From: Isoptericola sp044389085
GTDB taxonomy: Bacteria > Actinomycetota > Actinomycetes > Actinomycetales > Cellulomonadaceae
DNA length: 64,000 nucleotides
Reading direction: 5' to 3'
NCBI RefSeq assembly: GCF_044389085.1
Contig: NZ_JBIRXP010000004.1
Coordinates: forward strand, 124,001 to 188,000
The notes beneath the pieces were generated by a model. It saw only the letters and a list, made by a program, of their open reading frames with translations. It did no database searches and was not told the DNA's origin. Positions 50,487 through 59,791 of this stretch are shown here, in pieces. Each line of letters starts with the position of its first letter. Position 1 is the stretch's first letter. The position numbers and the translations under genes were made by a program.

Positions 50487-50578
50487 CGTGCGGCGAGGAT
50501 ATCCGGGCGTCCGCGTGGGAGAATCCGGCACATGGTCGCGGGTCGCGGGGCGCACAGCCGTGACGGGGGTGCGCGCCG

Positions 50579-52366
50579 GTGACCTCGCGATCCTCGGGCA
50601 CCGGGGCGACGCCCCTGGGCGCCCCGACGGCCGCCGCGGTGCAGGCGCTCGTCGCCGCCGGGCTCGCCCGGCCCGCCGCGGACGAGTCGTTCGACCGCTT
50701 CGCACGGCTCGTGCAGCGCCAGCTCGGCGTCCCCACGGCCCTCGTGACGCTCGTGCTCCCGGACGCCCAGGTGTATCCCGGCGCGCTCGGGCTGCCCGAC
50801 CCCTACCAGGTGACCCGGCGCACCACCCTCGCCGAGCCGTTGTGCGGCGAGACCATCCGCACCGGGCAGCCCCTCGTCGTCGAGGATCTGCGCGGCGACC
50901 CGCGCTTCGCCAGCCGGGAGACCGTCACCGAGCTCGGGATGGGGTCCTACGCAGGCTTCCCGATCTTCGACCGGCACGGCACCGCCGTCGGAACCGTGTG
51001 CGCACTGGACACCGAGGCGCACGCCTGGAGCGCCAGCGACCTCGCCACGCTGGCCGACCTGGCCGCCGCGTGCACCGCCGAGCTGCGCCTGCGCCTCGAG
51101 CGGCAGCGGGCGCACCGCATCCAGCAGGTGGCCGTGCACGCCACGCGCCGCACCCGCATGCTGCTCGACCTCACCGACCGGTTCGCCGCCGCGACGACCC
51201 TCGACGAGATCGTGGACGCGCTGCGCGCCTCCGGTCCCGGGCTCGGCACCGTGTGGGCCGCCCTCGCGCTCTGCGACCCCGGCGGGGCGGGCCTCACCCT
51301 CGTGGAGCGCGACGGCGCCTACCCGTACCTGCCGCGGCACTGGCGGCTCGACGACCCGGCCGTGGCGGCGGTCGCGCGGGCCCGCCGGGCCGCCTTCTTC
51401 CGGGACGGCGCGGCGGCGCTGCACGAGCAGCCCACCTGGGCGCCGTGGGTCGACCCGTCACTCGGCGGGCTCGCCCTGGTGCCGATGGTCGTGGACGACC
51501 GGCTGCTCGGCGTCGTCGTCCTGCTCTGGCGCGGGCCGCACGAGCACGACGACGAGAGCCGCCGCACGGCCGCCACCCTCGCGTCGTGCGTCGCGCAGGC
51601 CCTGGTGCGCGTCCGGGTGCTGGAGGACCGGCACCGGGTGGCCACCACGCTGCAGGCCGCGATGCTCACCGACCTGCCGCACGTGCCGTACCTCGAGCTC
51701 GCGTCGACGTACGCGTCCGCGACCCGCACGGACAAGGTGGGGGGCGACTGGTACGACGCGGTCGAGCTCGACCCGCGCTCCACGGTGCTGATGATCGGCG
51801 ACGTCACCGGGCACGACATGCAGGCCGCCGCACGCATGGGTCAGCTGCGGGCGATGCTGCGCACGCTCGCCTGGTGCCAGGACGCTCCGCCCGCCCGCCT
51901 GCTGCGCGAGCTGGACCGCGCGAACCGCGGCCTGGGGCTGACGGCGAGCGGCACCGCCGTCGTCGCGCGCCTCGACCGCACCGGGCGCGGCGAGCCCGGC
52001 AGCGGCGACGACCGGTGCCGGCTGTGGTGGGCGAGCGCCGGCCACCCGCTGCCGGTGGTGCTGCGGGCCGACGGCAGGGTGCACGAGCTCGACGGCCGCC
52101 CCGACCTCATGCTGGGCGTCGACCCGTCGGTCCCCCGGCGGGACCACGCAGCCGAGCTCGGCCCCGGCGACACGCTGGTGCTGTACACGGACGGGCTCGT
52201 GGAGTCGCGCACCGAGTCCTTCGCCGTCCGCGCCGCGAACCTGCGGGGCGTCCTCGCGGACCTGCACGGGACCCCGACGGCCGAGCTGCCGCAGCGGCTC
52301 GTCGACCGGATGGTGCACGGCCAGCAGCGCGACGACGTGGCCGTGCTCGCCGCCCGCGTCCGCTGA
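50579..52366 (+). CDS. Dual-GAF sensor with PP2C/SpoIIE phosphatase
   Basis: A 595-residue soluble signalling protein. GAF 1 at about 30-175 (LCGETIRTGQPLVVEDLRGDPRF, GFPIFDRHGTAVGTVCALD in parts), GAF 2 at about 195-350, then a PP2C domain (GGDWYDAVELDPRSTVLMIGDVTGHDMQAAA read in parts, ASAGHPLPVVL, LVLYTDGLVESR, QRDDVAVLAARV). Such phosphatases act on anti-anti-sigma factors in partner-switching cascades. No such partner is in the window. GAF 1 is the type common to redox or small-ligand sensors and lacks phytochrome residues. Start GTG. Confidence 0.9.
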   Translation: MTSRSSGTGATPLGAPTAAAVQALVAAGLARPAADESFDRFARLVQRQLGVPTALVTLVLPDAQVYPGALGLPDPYQVTRRTTLAEPLCGETIRTGQPLVVEDLRGDPRFASRETVTELGMGSYAGFPIFDRHGTAVGTVCALDTEAHAWSASDLATLADLAAACTAELRLRLERQRAHRIQQVAVHATRRTRMLLDLTDRFAAATTLDEIVDALRASGPGLGTVWAALALCDPGGAGLTLVERDGAYPYLPRHWRLDDPAVAAVARARRAAFFRDGAAALHEQPTWAPWVDPSLGGLALVPMVVDDRLLGVVVLLWRGPHEHDDESRRTAATLASCVAQALVRVRVLEDRHRVATTLQAAMLTDLPHVPYLELASTYASATRTDKVGGDWYDAVELDPRSTVLMIGDVTGHDMQAAARMGQLRAMLRTLAWCQDAPPARLLRELDRANRGLGLTASGTAVVARLDRTGRGEPGSGDDRCRLWWASAGHPLPVVLRADGRVHELDGRPDLMLGVDPSVPRRDHAAELGPGDTLVLYTDGLVESRTESFAVRAANLRGVLADLHGTPTAELPQRLVDRMVHGQQRDDVAVLAARVR

Positions 52367-52368
52367 CG

Positions 52369-53376
52369 TCAGCTGCAGCGGGACCGCCACAGCGGCCAGG
52401 CGACCGCGGCGGCGGCGACGAGCACGACGACGCCGAGCAGCGCCCAGGGGACGGCCCAGCCCGCGGCGGTGCCGGTGGCGGTGGTCGCCCCGCCGCCCCC
52501 GACGCCGACGACGAGCCCGTCCGCGCGCACGTCGGCGGTGACGCGGAACGTCGGGCGGACGCCGTCGACCTGCACGGTGCGGCGCACGACCGCGCCGGGC
52601 AGCAGCTCCTCCGCCGGCTCGCCGCCGCCGACCGCGCTCGTCCCGGGACCGGTGAGGCGCACCGTCTCGGTCGGCACGACGCGCGCGTTGCCGGTGTTGG
52701 CGAGGGTGTAGGTCACGGTGGCGCGCGCCGCGCCCACCGGGTTGGCGGTCGGGTGCACTACGACGCCGACGTCGGACACCGCCAGCCCGGGCGCGAGCGC
52801 CCCGCCGACCCGGGCGTGCACCCGCAGCGCGAGCCGCCGGTCCACGCTCAGCGCGCCGTCGCCCACCAGCTGGCGCAACGAGGTCACGACGCCGCCCGCA
52901 TGGTCCCCGGGCGGGGCGTCGGCCGGAACACGAAGGACGAAGGGCACGTCGGTCGACGCCCCCGGCTCGATCGTGACGGTGCCGTCGTCCCCGCCGTCGA
53001 GCGTCAGCCACGACCCGAGGCCGGACGGTTCCTGGTCGGCGGGCAGCAGGTCGAGGTGCCCGCTCGTGGTGCTGACGGCGTCGGTCGCGTAGACGGACAG
53101 GTCGAGCGGCGCGCCGGAGCGGTTGGTCACGACCAGGACGTCGCGGACCCGCTCCCCCGGCTCGACGTCGTAGGCGAAGTTGGCGCGGCTGTCGCCCTGC
53201 GCGCCGTCCTTCGGGGCGAGGGACCAGGTGAGGTCGTCGGTCGCGGCCTGCGCCGTCGCGGGGACGGGCAGGACGACGGCCACGACGGCGACCGCGGCGG
53301 TGGCGAGGACGGCCGCCGCCGCGGCGCGCACCCGAGACGGGGCGCGCCGCGACGACGGACGGTGATGCGTGCTCAC
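52369..53376 (-). CDS. DUF916 (WxL-interacting) secreted protein with C-terminal anchor
   Basis: A 335-residue protein: signal peptide, an Ig-like DUF916 domain (DDLTWSLAPKDGAQGDSRANFAYDVEPGERVRDVLVVTN in parts, DVPFVLRVPADAPPGDHAGGVV), a second Ig-like domain and a C-terminal membrane helix (VPWALLGVVVLVAAAAVAWPL) with a short basic tail. In Firmicutes, DUF916 proteins bind peptidoglycan and partner with WxL-domain proteins. Here it follows an HtaA protein with a WxL-like C-terminus by seven bases, so it is probably its anchoring partner. Start GTG. Confidence 0.85.
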   Translation of the reverse strand: MSTHHRPSSRRAPSRVRAAAAAVLATAAVAVVAVVLPVPATAQAATDDLTWSLAPKDGAQGDSRANFAYDVEPGERVRDVLVVTNRSGAPLDLSVYATDAVSTTSGHLDLLPADQEPSGLGSWLTLDGGDDGTVTIEPGASTDVPFVLRVPADAPPGDHAGGVVTSLRQLVGDGALSVDRRLALRVHARVGGALAPGLAVSDVGVVVHPTANPVGAARATVTYTLANTGNARVVPTETVRLTGPGTSAVGGGEPAEELLPGAVVRRTVQVDGVRPTFRVTADVRADGLVVGVGGGGATTATGTAAGWAVPWALLGVVVLVAAAAVAWPLWRSRCS

Positions 53377-53383
53377 GGGACGG

Positions 53384-55066
53384 TCAGCCCACCGCGGTGA
53401 GGGTCAGCACGCCGGTGTAGTCGCCGGCCGGCGTGGAGAGCGGGATGCTCAGGTCGAGCCCGGCGTACACGGCGACCGAGCCGGCCGCGTGCCCCTCGGG
53501 CGCGGAGACGAGCGTCGCCCCGCCCCGCAGCCCGGAGCCCGCGCCGGGGGCCACAGCGGCGCCCGCGACCGCACCGCCGGTGTTGGCGCCGAGCGCCGGC
53601 GTCCAGCCGAGCGCGGAGCCGCTGAACGACCGGTCGCCGGCGAAGAAGTCCGTCACCGTGCCGGTGACGCTCCAGGCCGGGCTGCCGGCGCGGGTGTCGG
53701 TCACCGTGACGCGGCGCAGGTCGCCCGTCGCGGTGAAGGCCGCATCGCCCTGGGTCGCGGTGCCGAGGCTGACCGCGCCGCCGGACGCGATGGTCCACGT
53801 GAACTCGCCCGGCTCCGGCTCGACCGGGCCGCCGCCGTCACCCTCGGGCACGGTGACCTCCACGTCGACGTTCTCGCCGTCGCCGCCCGCGGGCGTGAAC
53901 GCGACGGGGACGGCGAGCTCCTGCGTGGCGTTGGCGGCCGCGCCGCCGGCGGCGTAGGTGTACACGCCGTAGCGGCCCTCGGCGGTGTCGTCGGTCCTCA
54001 CCTCGAGGTCGGCGGTGAACGTGCCGTCCGCGTTCAGGAGCACGAGCTGGTCGGCCACGTTCGGGCTGGCGGCCTTGAGCTGCGAGTACGACGGCTCGGG
54101 CAGCGCCCACTTCTGGCTCACGACCTTGCGGGCCGACGACGCGACGCCGTCCGACGGCCGCCAGTCCTGCGCGAACTTCCCGAAGACCACGTACACGCCG
54201 GTCGGCTGGCCGGTGGTGATCGGCGGCCGCGTGGCCGTGTTGGCTGCCGGGTCGAAGCCGCTGCCCGTCACGGTGAGCGTGCCGGTCGTCGCGGGGTCGA
54301 AGCCTTCGCTCCTCGAGAGCGACACCGACGGGTTCCAGGTCTGGGCGGCGGCCTCGAGGTCGGCCGTCACGGTGAGGTCGTCGAGCTCGGCGCCCTCCTG
54401 GAGGAAGTTCTGCAACGCGGACGCGCCGGCGGCCGTGAGCGTCACGCCGTCCGCGGAGACGGAGACCTGGTCGCCCGACACGTCGACCGTCGTGGTCGCG
54501 ACGTCGCCGAGGACGACGTCGTCGCCGCCGTAGGTGCCCGGCTCGTAGTCCAGGGTGTTCTCCGGGATGACCACGCTCAGGTCGCCCACGACCTTCCCGA
54601 CGCCGCCCGCGACCTCGATGCCCACGTTCTCGACCGTGACCGTGAAGGCGTGCGACGGGAAGTGGAACACCGCCCCGCCGGAGGTCTCGACCGCGAGGTC
54701 GTCGGCGTCGGTGACGCTGCCACCCGCGACGGGCAGCAGGTAGGGCAGCGTCTCGTTCGGGGGCGTCGTGTCGACGGTGGCGGCGGGCGTGCCGTCCACG
54801 TCGAACGTCGCCGGCTCGACGAGGGTGATGCGCTCGCCCACGGGCACCGCGCCGACGGGCGGCAGCGCCGCCGTCTGGAGCCCGACGTAGCGGCGGAAGC
54901 TCTCGCGGAAGCCCCACGAGGCGCTGCCGCTGTCCGCGACGACGTCCCGCGGCTCGGCGGCCTGGGCGGAGGGCGCCGCGACGAGCGCGGCCCCGAGGCC
55001 GACGGCGAGCGCCCCGGCGCCCGCGACCAGCCGGCCGTACCGGGCCGGACCGAAGGTCTTCGACAT
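53384..55066 (-). CDS. HtaA heme-binding domain protein with WxL-like C-terminal domain
   Basis: A 560-residue exported protein without a transmembrane anchor. After the signal peptide, an HtaA domain (SASWGFRESFRRYVG at 48-62, VFHFPSHAFTVTVENVGIEV) of the kind that binds heme in Corynebacterium through Tyr and His. A middle region repeats GTLTVTGSGFDP..GVYVVFGKFAQDWRPSDG. The last 140 residues form a WxL-like domain (FTWTIASGGAVSLGTATQ, VTVTDTRAGSPAWSVTGTVTDF, GSALGWTPALGAN, PAGDYTGVLTLT). Expected to sit on the cell wall, held by the adjacent DUF916 protein. Confidence 0.85.
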   Translation of the reverse strand: MSKTFGPARYGRLVAGAGALAVGLGAALVAAPSAQAAEPRDVVADSGSASWGFRESFRRYVGLQTAALPPVGAVPVGERITLVEPATFDVDGTPAATVDTTPPNETLPYLLPVAGGSVTDADDLAVETSGGAVFHFPSHAFTVTVENVGIEVAGGVGKVVGDLSVVIPENTLDYEPGTYGGDDVVLGDVATTTVDVSGDQVSVSADGVTLTAAGASALQNFLQEGAELDDLTVTADLEAAAQTWNPSVSLSRSEGFDPATTGTLTVTGSGFDPAANTATRPPITTGQPTGVYVVFGKFAQDWRPSDGVASSARKVVSQKWALPEPSYSQLKAASPNVADQLVLLNADGTFTADLEVRTDDTAEGRYGVYTYAAGGAAANATQELAVPVAFTPAGGDGENVDVEVTVPEGDGGGPVEPEPGEFTWTIASGGAVSLGTATQGDAAFTATGDLRRVTVTDTRAGSPAWSVTGTVTDFFAGDRSFSGSALGWTPALGANTGGAVAGAAVAPGAGSGLRGGATLVSAPEGHAAGSVAVYAGLDLSIPLSTPAGDYTGVLTLTAVG

Positions 55067-55144
55067 GTCTGTTGTCCGTTCGTTCGTGAAGGGAGGGAGG
55101 TGGGGTGGGGCGGGGGTCTGGGCGGCCGCTGGGCGTACGGACAG

Positions 55145-56536
55145 CTAGGGCCGGAAGGGCAGCACGAGCCAGCGCCTGCGGAAGCCGACGACGGCTCCCG
55201 AGGCGGCGAGCAGCAGCCCGGTGGTGACGACGGCGAGGCGGTCGGTGCCGGTGCCGTCGCCGGTGCGCAGCAGGTCGGGCACGAGCGCCGGCGCACCGCC
55301 ACCGAGGGTCGCGGCCTGCACGGCGGGGAACGCGGTGAGCGCAGCGTCGGCGAGCGTCGCGGCGCCGGGTGCGCGGGGCGTGGCGAGGCCGGCAGCCCCG
55401 GTCCCGACGCCCGGTCCGCCGCCGGCACCGGGTCCGGGCCCGGCCGCGCCACCGGTCGTCCCGCCGGTCCCGGAGGGGGCGCCCCCCGACGAACCGGGCC
55501 CGGCGGGTGCGGCGGTGCCGCCGCCCGTGCCGACGCCGCTCACCGGCGGCGTGCTGCCGATGCTCTCCGCGGCGTCGAAGCTCACGCCGACGACGGCGGG
55601 CGGCTTCGCGGCGTCGCGGTGCCCGGAGGAGTACCAGTAGGACGCCTGCCCGGTGCGCTGCTGGAAGTCGACGAGGCTCTGCGGGAACGAGCCCCAGCAC
55701 GACCCCGCCGGGTCCTGGCGCACCTGCGGGCTGCTGTCGCCCACCGCGACGCGCACGCCGCAGTAGGCGGGCTGCAGGAACCCGCCCTTGCTCCCCGTGA
55801 GCTTCTCGCCGTCGAACCGCGCCAGCGTGACCTTCGTCGCGGGCAGCCGGCCCCACCGCGTGACGTCCTCGCGGTCGGCGGCGTACCCGCCGGCGGTCGC
55901 GGTGAGCGTGCCGTCGCCGTCGGCGTCCAGCCGCAGCACGGGGTCGCTGGCCCACCAGTACGTCATGCCGCCGTAGAACACGACGGTGAACGAGCCGCTC
56001 CACGCGATCTCGACCGAGCCGTCCGCCTCGCGCGTCCCGCGACCGCCGGCCATCACGACCTCGGCGCCCGTGGTGGTGGAGAGCGTGACCTTCTCACCGG
56101 TCGGCCCGGTGCACCGGGTGCCGAACGTCGCCTGCCGCTGCGTCGCGTCCGCACCCGTGCCGACCGGTCGCAGCACCCGCACGTGGCCGGCGCGGCCGTG
56201 GTACAGCCCGGCGTCGCCGTCGGCCCAGATCCGGCTGCCGCCCGTGTCGCCGTCCGTGCCGGGCGTGCCGGCCATGAGGAAGTTGCAGCCCACGTAGTTG
56301 CCGGAGCCGGCCTCGGCGTTCACGGCCCACCGGAGCTCGGCGTCGGTCAGCGTCGCGGCGCCGCCGTCGTCCCCGTCGCCGTCCTCGCCACCGTCCCCGT
56401 CACGCTCGGGCACGGTGACGGTGAGCGGGACGACGCCGTCCTGGTCGTCCGCCGCGAGCGCGGGGGCCGCGGGCAGGGCGAGGAGCGCGAGCACCGCCGC
56501 CGCGCCGAGGCCCGCGCGGGCGCGCCGCGCGATCAC
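55145..56536 (-). CDS. HtaA heme-binding domain protein, membrane anchored
   Basis: A 463-residue exported protein: signal peptide, one HtaA domain at about 60-320 (DAELRWAVNAEAGSGNYVGCNFLMAG, DAGLYHGRAGHVRVLRP, GSFTVVFYGGMTYWWASDPVLRLD in parts), a Gly/Pro-rich linker and a C-terminal helix with basic tail (VVTTGLLLAASGAVVGFRRR). Three Cys residues likely form disulfides. It would take heme from host or environment and pass it to HmuT. The GTG start overlaps the upstream stop (GTGA), coupling it to the transporter genes. Confidence 0.87.
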   Translation of the reverse strand: MIARRARAGLGAAAVLALLALPAAPALAADDQDGVVPLTVTVPERDGDGGEDGDGDDGGAATLTDAELRWAVNAEAGSGNYVGCNFLMAGTPGTDGDTGGSRIWADGDAGLYHGRAGHVRVLRPVGTGADATQRQATFGTRCTGPTGEKVTLSTTTGAEVVMAGGRGTREADGSVEIAWSGSFTVVFYGGMTYWWASDPVLRLDADGDGTLTATAGGYAADREDVTRWGRLPATKVTLARFDGEKLTGSKGGFLQPAYCGVRVAVGDSSPQVRQDPAGSCWGSFPQSLVDFQQRTGQASYWYSSGHRDAAKPPAVVGVSFDAAESIGSTPPVSGVGTGGGTAAPAGPGSSGGAPSGTGGTTGGAAGPGPGAGGGPGVGTGAAGLATPRAPGAATLADAALTAFPAVQAATLGGGAPALVPDLLRTGDGTGTDRLAVVTTGLLLAASGAVVGFRRRWLVLPFRP

Positions 56537-57828
56537 GGCTGCGCCTCCGGGTCGGGCTGCGCCGTGCCGGCCGGGGTCGCGGCGCGGGCCGCGCGGCGGC
56601 GGCGCGCTGCGGTGACGGCGGACGTCACGACGAGGATCAGGAGCAGCAGGCCCGCGGCGCCGACGGCGAGCTCCGCCGGGCTGTACGCGAGGCCGAGCGG
56701 ACCGGCGCCCGCGGCCGGGCCGTCGGCGCTCGCCGTCGCGACGAGGGCGTCGGCGGCCTCGGCCTCGGCGGGGTCGCGCGTGACCGTCACCTCGATCTCG
56801 GGTTCCCGCCCCGACGACGCGCCCGTGAGCCGGAGCACGTGGGTGCCGAGCCGCAGGTCGGACGGCAGCTCGAGCAGCCCGGCCACCTCGCCGTGGGTGC
56901 CCGCTCCGAGCGGGCCGACGGCGAGCACGCCGTCGTCGAGGGTCGCGACCACCTGCTCCCCCGGCTCGAAGCCCTGCCCCGCGAAGCTCAGCACCCGGCC
57001 CGCCACGGCGGTCGCCCTGTCGACGCCGAGGGTGGCCTTGCCGGGCAGCTCCGCCGTCGTGCCGGCGGGCGCGTCGGCGCCGCCGTCCCCGTCCGTCGGG
57101 GCTGTCGCGCCCGTGGCGGCCTGCCCGGCGCTCGCACCCTCGGGCTCCTCGCCGTCCCCGTCCTGGGGCGCACCGCCACCGCCGCCCGTGCCGGGCGCGC
57201 CGGCGCTCTCGAAGGTGACGGGCGTGAACGTCTCGTTGGCGGCGTTGGCGACGCCGTGGGCGCCGATGGTGATGACGCCGCACCGCACCTGCGTGCAGTC
57301 CACGTCCACGGGGCTGCCGGACCGGTCGACGGTGCGGAACTGCGCGCCCGGCACGACGAGCCTCGCGGACCACGAGCCGTCGGCCGCGAGGGTGCCGCCG
57401 TTCGCCTCGGCCGCGGTGGTCGACCCGGGGAACGCGACGAACCGCTGGTAGCCCGCGTTGTCCGCGGCCTCGGAGTCGGGCACGTAGCGCAGCGTCTCGC
57501 CGGTGGCGCCGCCGGCGCTGGGCCGCCACGACCCGCCGGACGGGTCGGAGACCCAGCCGAACAGCACGTAGACGCCGCCGAAGGCGTTCTTCACGGACTG
57601 GAACCCGCTGCCGCGCAGCGTGAGCGTCGTGGGGCCGTCGGCTGCGGCGCGCGCGGCGCCGTCCAGACCGGAGACGGAGACGCGCGCCGCGGCGTGCGCC
57701 GCCGGGGCGGTCGCGACCAGCGCGCCGGTGCCGAGCGCCAGGGTCAGCAGCAGGGCGAGCAGGACCGACGCCGGTCGAGCCGGTCGAGCCGGCCGGACGG
57801 CGGCCGACGGGAAGCGGGTGGGGTTCAT
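56533..57828 (-). CDS. Secreted membrane-anchored protein of the heme locus
   Basis: A 431-residue exported protein: signal peptide, a domain (TLTLRGSGFQSVKNAFGGVYVLFGWVSDPSGGSWRPS in parts, VDCTQVRCGVITIGAHGVANAANETFTPVTF) resembling the middle region of the HtaA-WxL protein, an acidic Gly/Asp linker, an Ig-like domain (VLSFAGQGFEPGEQVVATLDDG) and a C-terminal helix with a basic tail. Such proteins accompany HtaA and HmuTUV genes in Actinobacteria; a heme-relay or scaffold role is inferred. It overlaps both neighbours by four bases. Confidence 0.8.
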   Translation of the reverse strand: MNPTRFPSAAVRPARPARPASVLLALLLTLALGTGALVATAPAAHAAARVSVSGLDGAARAAADGPTTLTLRGSGFQSVKNAFGGVYVLFGWVSDPSGGSWRPSAGGATGETLRYVPDSEAADNAGYQRFVAFPGSTTAAEANGGTLAADGSWSARLVVPGAQFRTVDRSGSPVDVDCTQVRCGVITIGAHGVANAANETFTPVTFESAGAPGTGGGGGAPQDGDGEEPEGASAGQAATGATAPTDGDGGADAPAGTTAELPGKATLGVDRATAVAGRVLSFAGQGFEPGEQVVATLDDGVLAVGPLGAGTHGEVAGLLELPSDLRLGTHVLRLTGASSGREPEIEVTVTRDPAEAEAADALVATASADGPAAGAGPLGLAYSPAELAVGAAGLLLLILVVTSAVTAARRRRAARAATPAGTAQPDPEAQP

Positions 57829-58667
57829 GCGAGGTCCTCGGCGAGCGGCGGGAGCGCCTGGTCGGGATCGGGTGCGCCACCGCCACCGTGGCGGGGCAGC
57901 ACGAGCAGGGCGCCGGTCACGGGGTGGGGCAGCACGTCGACGGGGTGGTCGTAGACGTCGGTGAGCAGGGCGGTGGTGAGCACGTCGGCGGGCGCGCCGT
58001 GCGCGGTGACGCGGCCGCCCGCGAGCACGAGGACACGGTCGGCCCACGCCGCGGCGAGCGCCAGGTCGTGCAGCACGACGACGACGGCGCCGCCGGCCCG
58101 TGCGTGGTCGCGCGCCCGGGCGAGCACGCGCTCCTGGTGGCGCACGTCGAGCGCGGCCGTGGGCTCGTCGAGCAGCAGGAGGCGCGGCTCCTGGGCGAGC
58201 ACGCGGGCGTACGACGCCCGGGACTTCTCGCCGCCGGACAGCGACGGGTAGCGGCGGGCGGCGAGGTGGGTGACGTCGGCGTCGGCGAGCGCGCCGGCCA
58301 CGACGAGGTCGTCGCGGTCCTCCGCGTCGGTGCCGCGCCAGGGCGCCCGGCCCATGCGCACGACGTCGACGACGCGGAACGGGAAGCTGACCTGGTTCTC
58401 CTGGAGCAGCACGCCGCGGTGGCGGGCGAGCTCGGCCGGGCGCACGGCAGCGACCGGGGCGCCGTCGAGGGTGACGGTGCCCGCGTCCGGCGCGCGGTCC
58501 CCCGCGAGCACGGAGAGCAGCGTGGACTTGCCCGCGCCGTTGGGACCGACGACGACGAGCACCTCGCCGACGTGCACGTCGACGTCGACGGCGTCGAGCA
58601 GGGCGGCGCCGTCGGCGCGCCCGTCCACCCGCACGGTGGCGCCCCGCACCTGGAGCAGCGCGCTCAT
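57825..58667 (-). CDS. hmuV: Heme ABC transporter ATP-binding protein
   Basis: A 280-residue ATPase of the heme/siderophore (FecE/BtuD) family: Walker A GPNGAGKST, Q-loop LLQENQVSFPF (the SFPF phrase is typical of HmuV), signature SLSGGEKSRA, Walker B LLLLDEPTAALD and H-loop VVLHDL. It energises the adjacent permease. Overlaps both neighbours by ATGA. Confidence 0.93.
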   Translation of the reverse strand: MSALLQVRGATVRVDGRADGAALLDAVDVDVHVGEVLVVVGPNGAGKSTLLSVLAGDRAPDAGTVTLDGAPVAAVRPAELARHRGVLLQENQVSFPFRVVDVVRMGRAPWRGTDAEDRDDLVVAGALADADVTHLAARRYPSLSGGEKSRASYARVLAQEPRLLLLDEPTAALDVRHQERVLARARDHARAGGAVVVVLHDLALAAAWADRVLVLAGGRVTAHGAPADVLTTALLTDVYDHPVDVLPHPVTGALLVLPRHGGGGAPDPDQALPPLAEDLA

Positions 58668-59791
58668 GCCCAGCCCCCCGCCTGCCGGCGGGTGCGCCGC
58701 ACGAGCCAGAGGAAGAACGGCCCGCCGACGAGCGCGGTGAGCATGCCGATCGGCAGGTCCGCGTAAGGCACGGCGGTGCGTGCGACGAGGTCGGCGGCGA
58801 GCAGCAGGACGGCGCCGCCCAGCGCGCTGGCGGGCACGAGCACGCGGTGCCCGGGGCCGACGGCCATCCGCACGAGGTGCGGCACGACCAGGCCGACGAA
58901 CGAGATGATGCCGCAGAACGCGACGGCCGCGGCGGTGAGCAGCGCGACCACGACGACCGCCACGACGCGCAGGCGCTCGACGTCGACCCCGAGGTGCCGG
59001 GCCGACCGCTCGCCGAGGGCGAGCAGGTCGAGGCGGCGCGCCATCGCCCCCGCGGCGACGAGCCCGACGACCACCAGCGGAGCGACGATCGCGACGTACG
59101 CCCACCGGGTGCCGTTGAGGGACCCGAGCTGCCAGAACACGATCTGCTCACGCTCCTGCGTGTCGCCCAGGAACGTGAACAGCGCCAGCACCGCCCCGCA
59201 CACGGCGTTGATCGCGACGCCCGTGAGCACCAGCGTCACGACCTCCGTGCGTCCGCCGGACCGGGCGAGCGCGTAGACCGCGAAGGTCGCGACGAGCCCG
59301 CCGAGGAAGGCGGCGCCCGCCGTCGTCCAGGGGCCCGCGACGCTCACGCCCAGCACGATCGTCGCCGACGCCGCGACGGCCGCCCCGGACGAGACCCCGA
59401 CCACACCGGGCTCGGCGAGCGGGTTGCCGAACACGCCCTGCATGAGCGCGCCCGCGGCGGCGAGGGCGGCCCCCACGAGCATCGCCATGAGCACGCGCGG
59501 GAAGCGGATCGTCCACAGGGCGGCGTACCCGTTCGGGTGCGTGGGCTCGGGCCCCAGCTCGAGGCCGAGGCCCCGGGCGAGGCCGCCGAGCACCTCCACG
59601 GGCGGGATGTGCAGGTGCCCCGAGCCGGCCGCGACGACGGCGAGCGCCAACAGCGCCGTCGTCAGGCCTCCGAAGAGCCAGGCCACGCGGGCCGGGACCG
59701 CCCGGGGCAGCGCCGTGGCCGGCTCCCGGGGTGTGGCGTCGGGCAGCCCGGCGCGCGCGGGCCGAGGCGCCCGGGGCGTGGTCGCCGTCAT
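58664..59791 (-). CDS. hmuU: Heme ABC transporter permease
   Basis: A 375-residue FecCD-family permease with a Pro-rich cytoplasmic N-terminus and about ten helices. Family marks: RFPRVLMAMLVGAALAAAGALMQGVFGNPLAEPGVVGVSSGA (in parts), GGRTEVVTLVLTGVAI, FWQLGSL and AFCGIISFVGLVVPHLVRM. It forms the heme channel through the cytoplasmic membrane with HmuV and receives heme from HmuT. Confidence 0.94.
   Translation of the reverse strand: MTATTPRAPRPARAGLPDATPREPATALPRAVPARVAWLFGGLTTALLALAVVAAGSGHLHIPPVEVLGGLARGLGLELGPEPTHPNGYAALWTIRFPRVLMAMLVGAALAAAGALMQGVFGNPLAEPGVVGVSSGAAVAASATIVLGVSVAGPWTTAGAAFLGGLVATFAVYALARSGGRTEVVTLVLTGVAINAVCGAVLALFTFLGDTQEREQIVFWQLGSLNGTRWAYVAIVAPLVVVGLVAAGAMARRLDLLALGERSARHLGVDVERLRVVAVVVVALLTAAAVAFCGIISFVGLVVPHLVRMAVGPGHRVLVPASALGGAVLLLAADLVARTAVPYADLPIGMLTALVGGPFFLWLVRRTRRQAGGWA

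Noticed and set aside
53369..57451. A 1,360-codon open frame on the plus strand through the heme locus
   Set aside because: It runs antisense to well-supported HtaA and secreted-protein genes. Its product is a compositionally biased Arg/Gly/Val-rich sequence with no domains, as expected from third-position GC bias.
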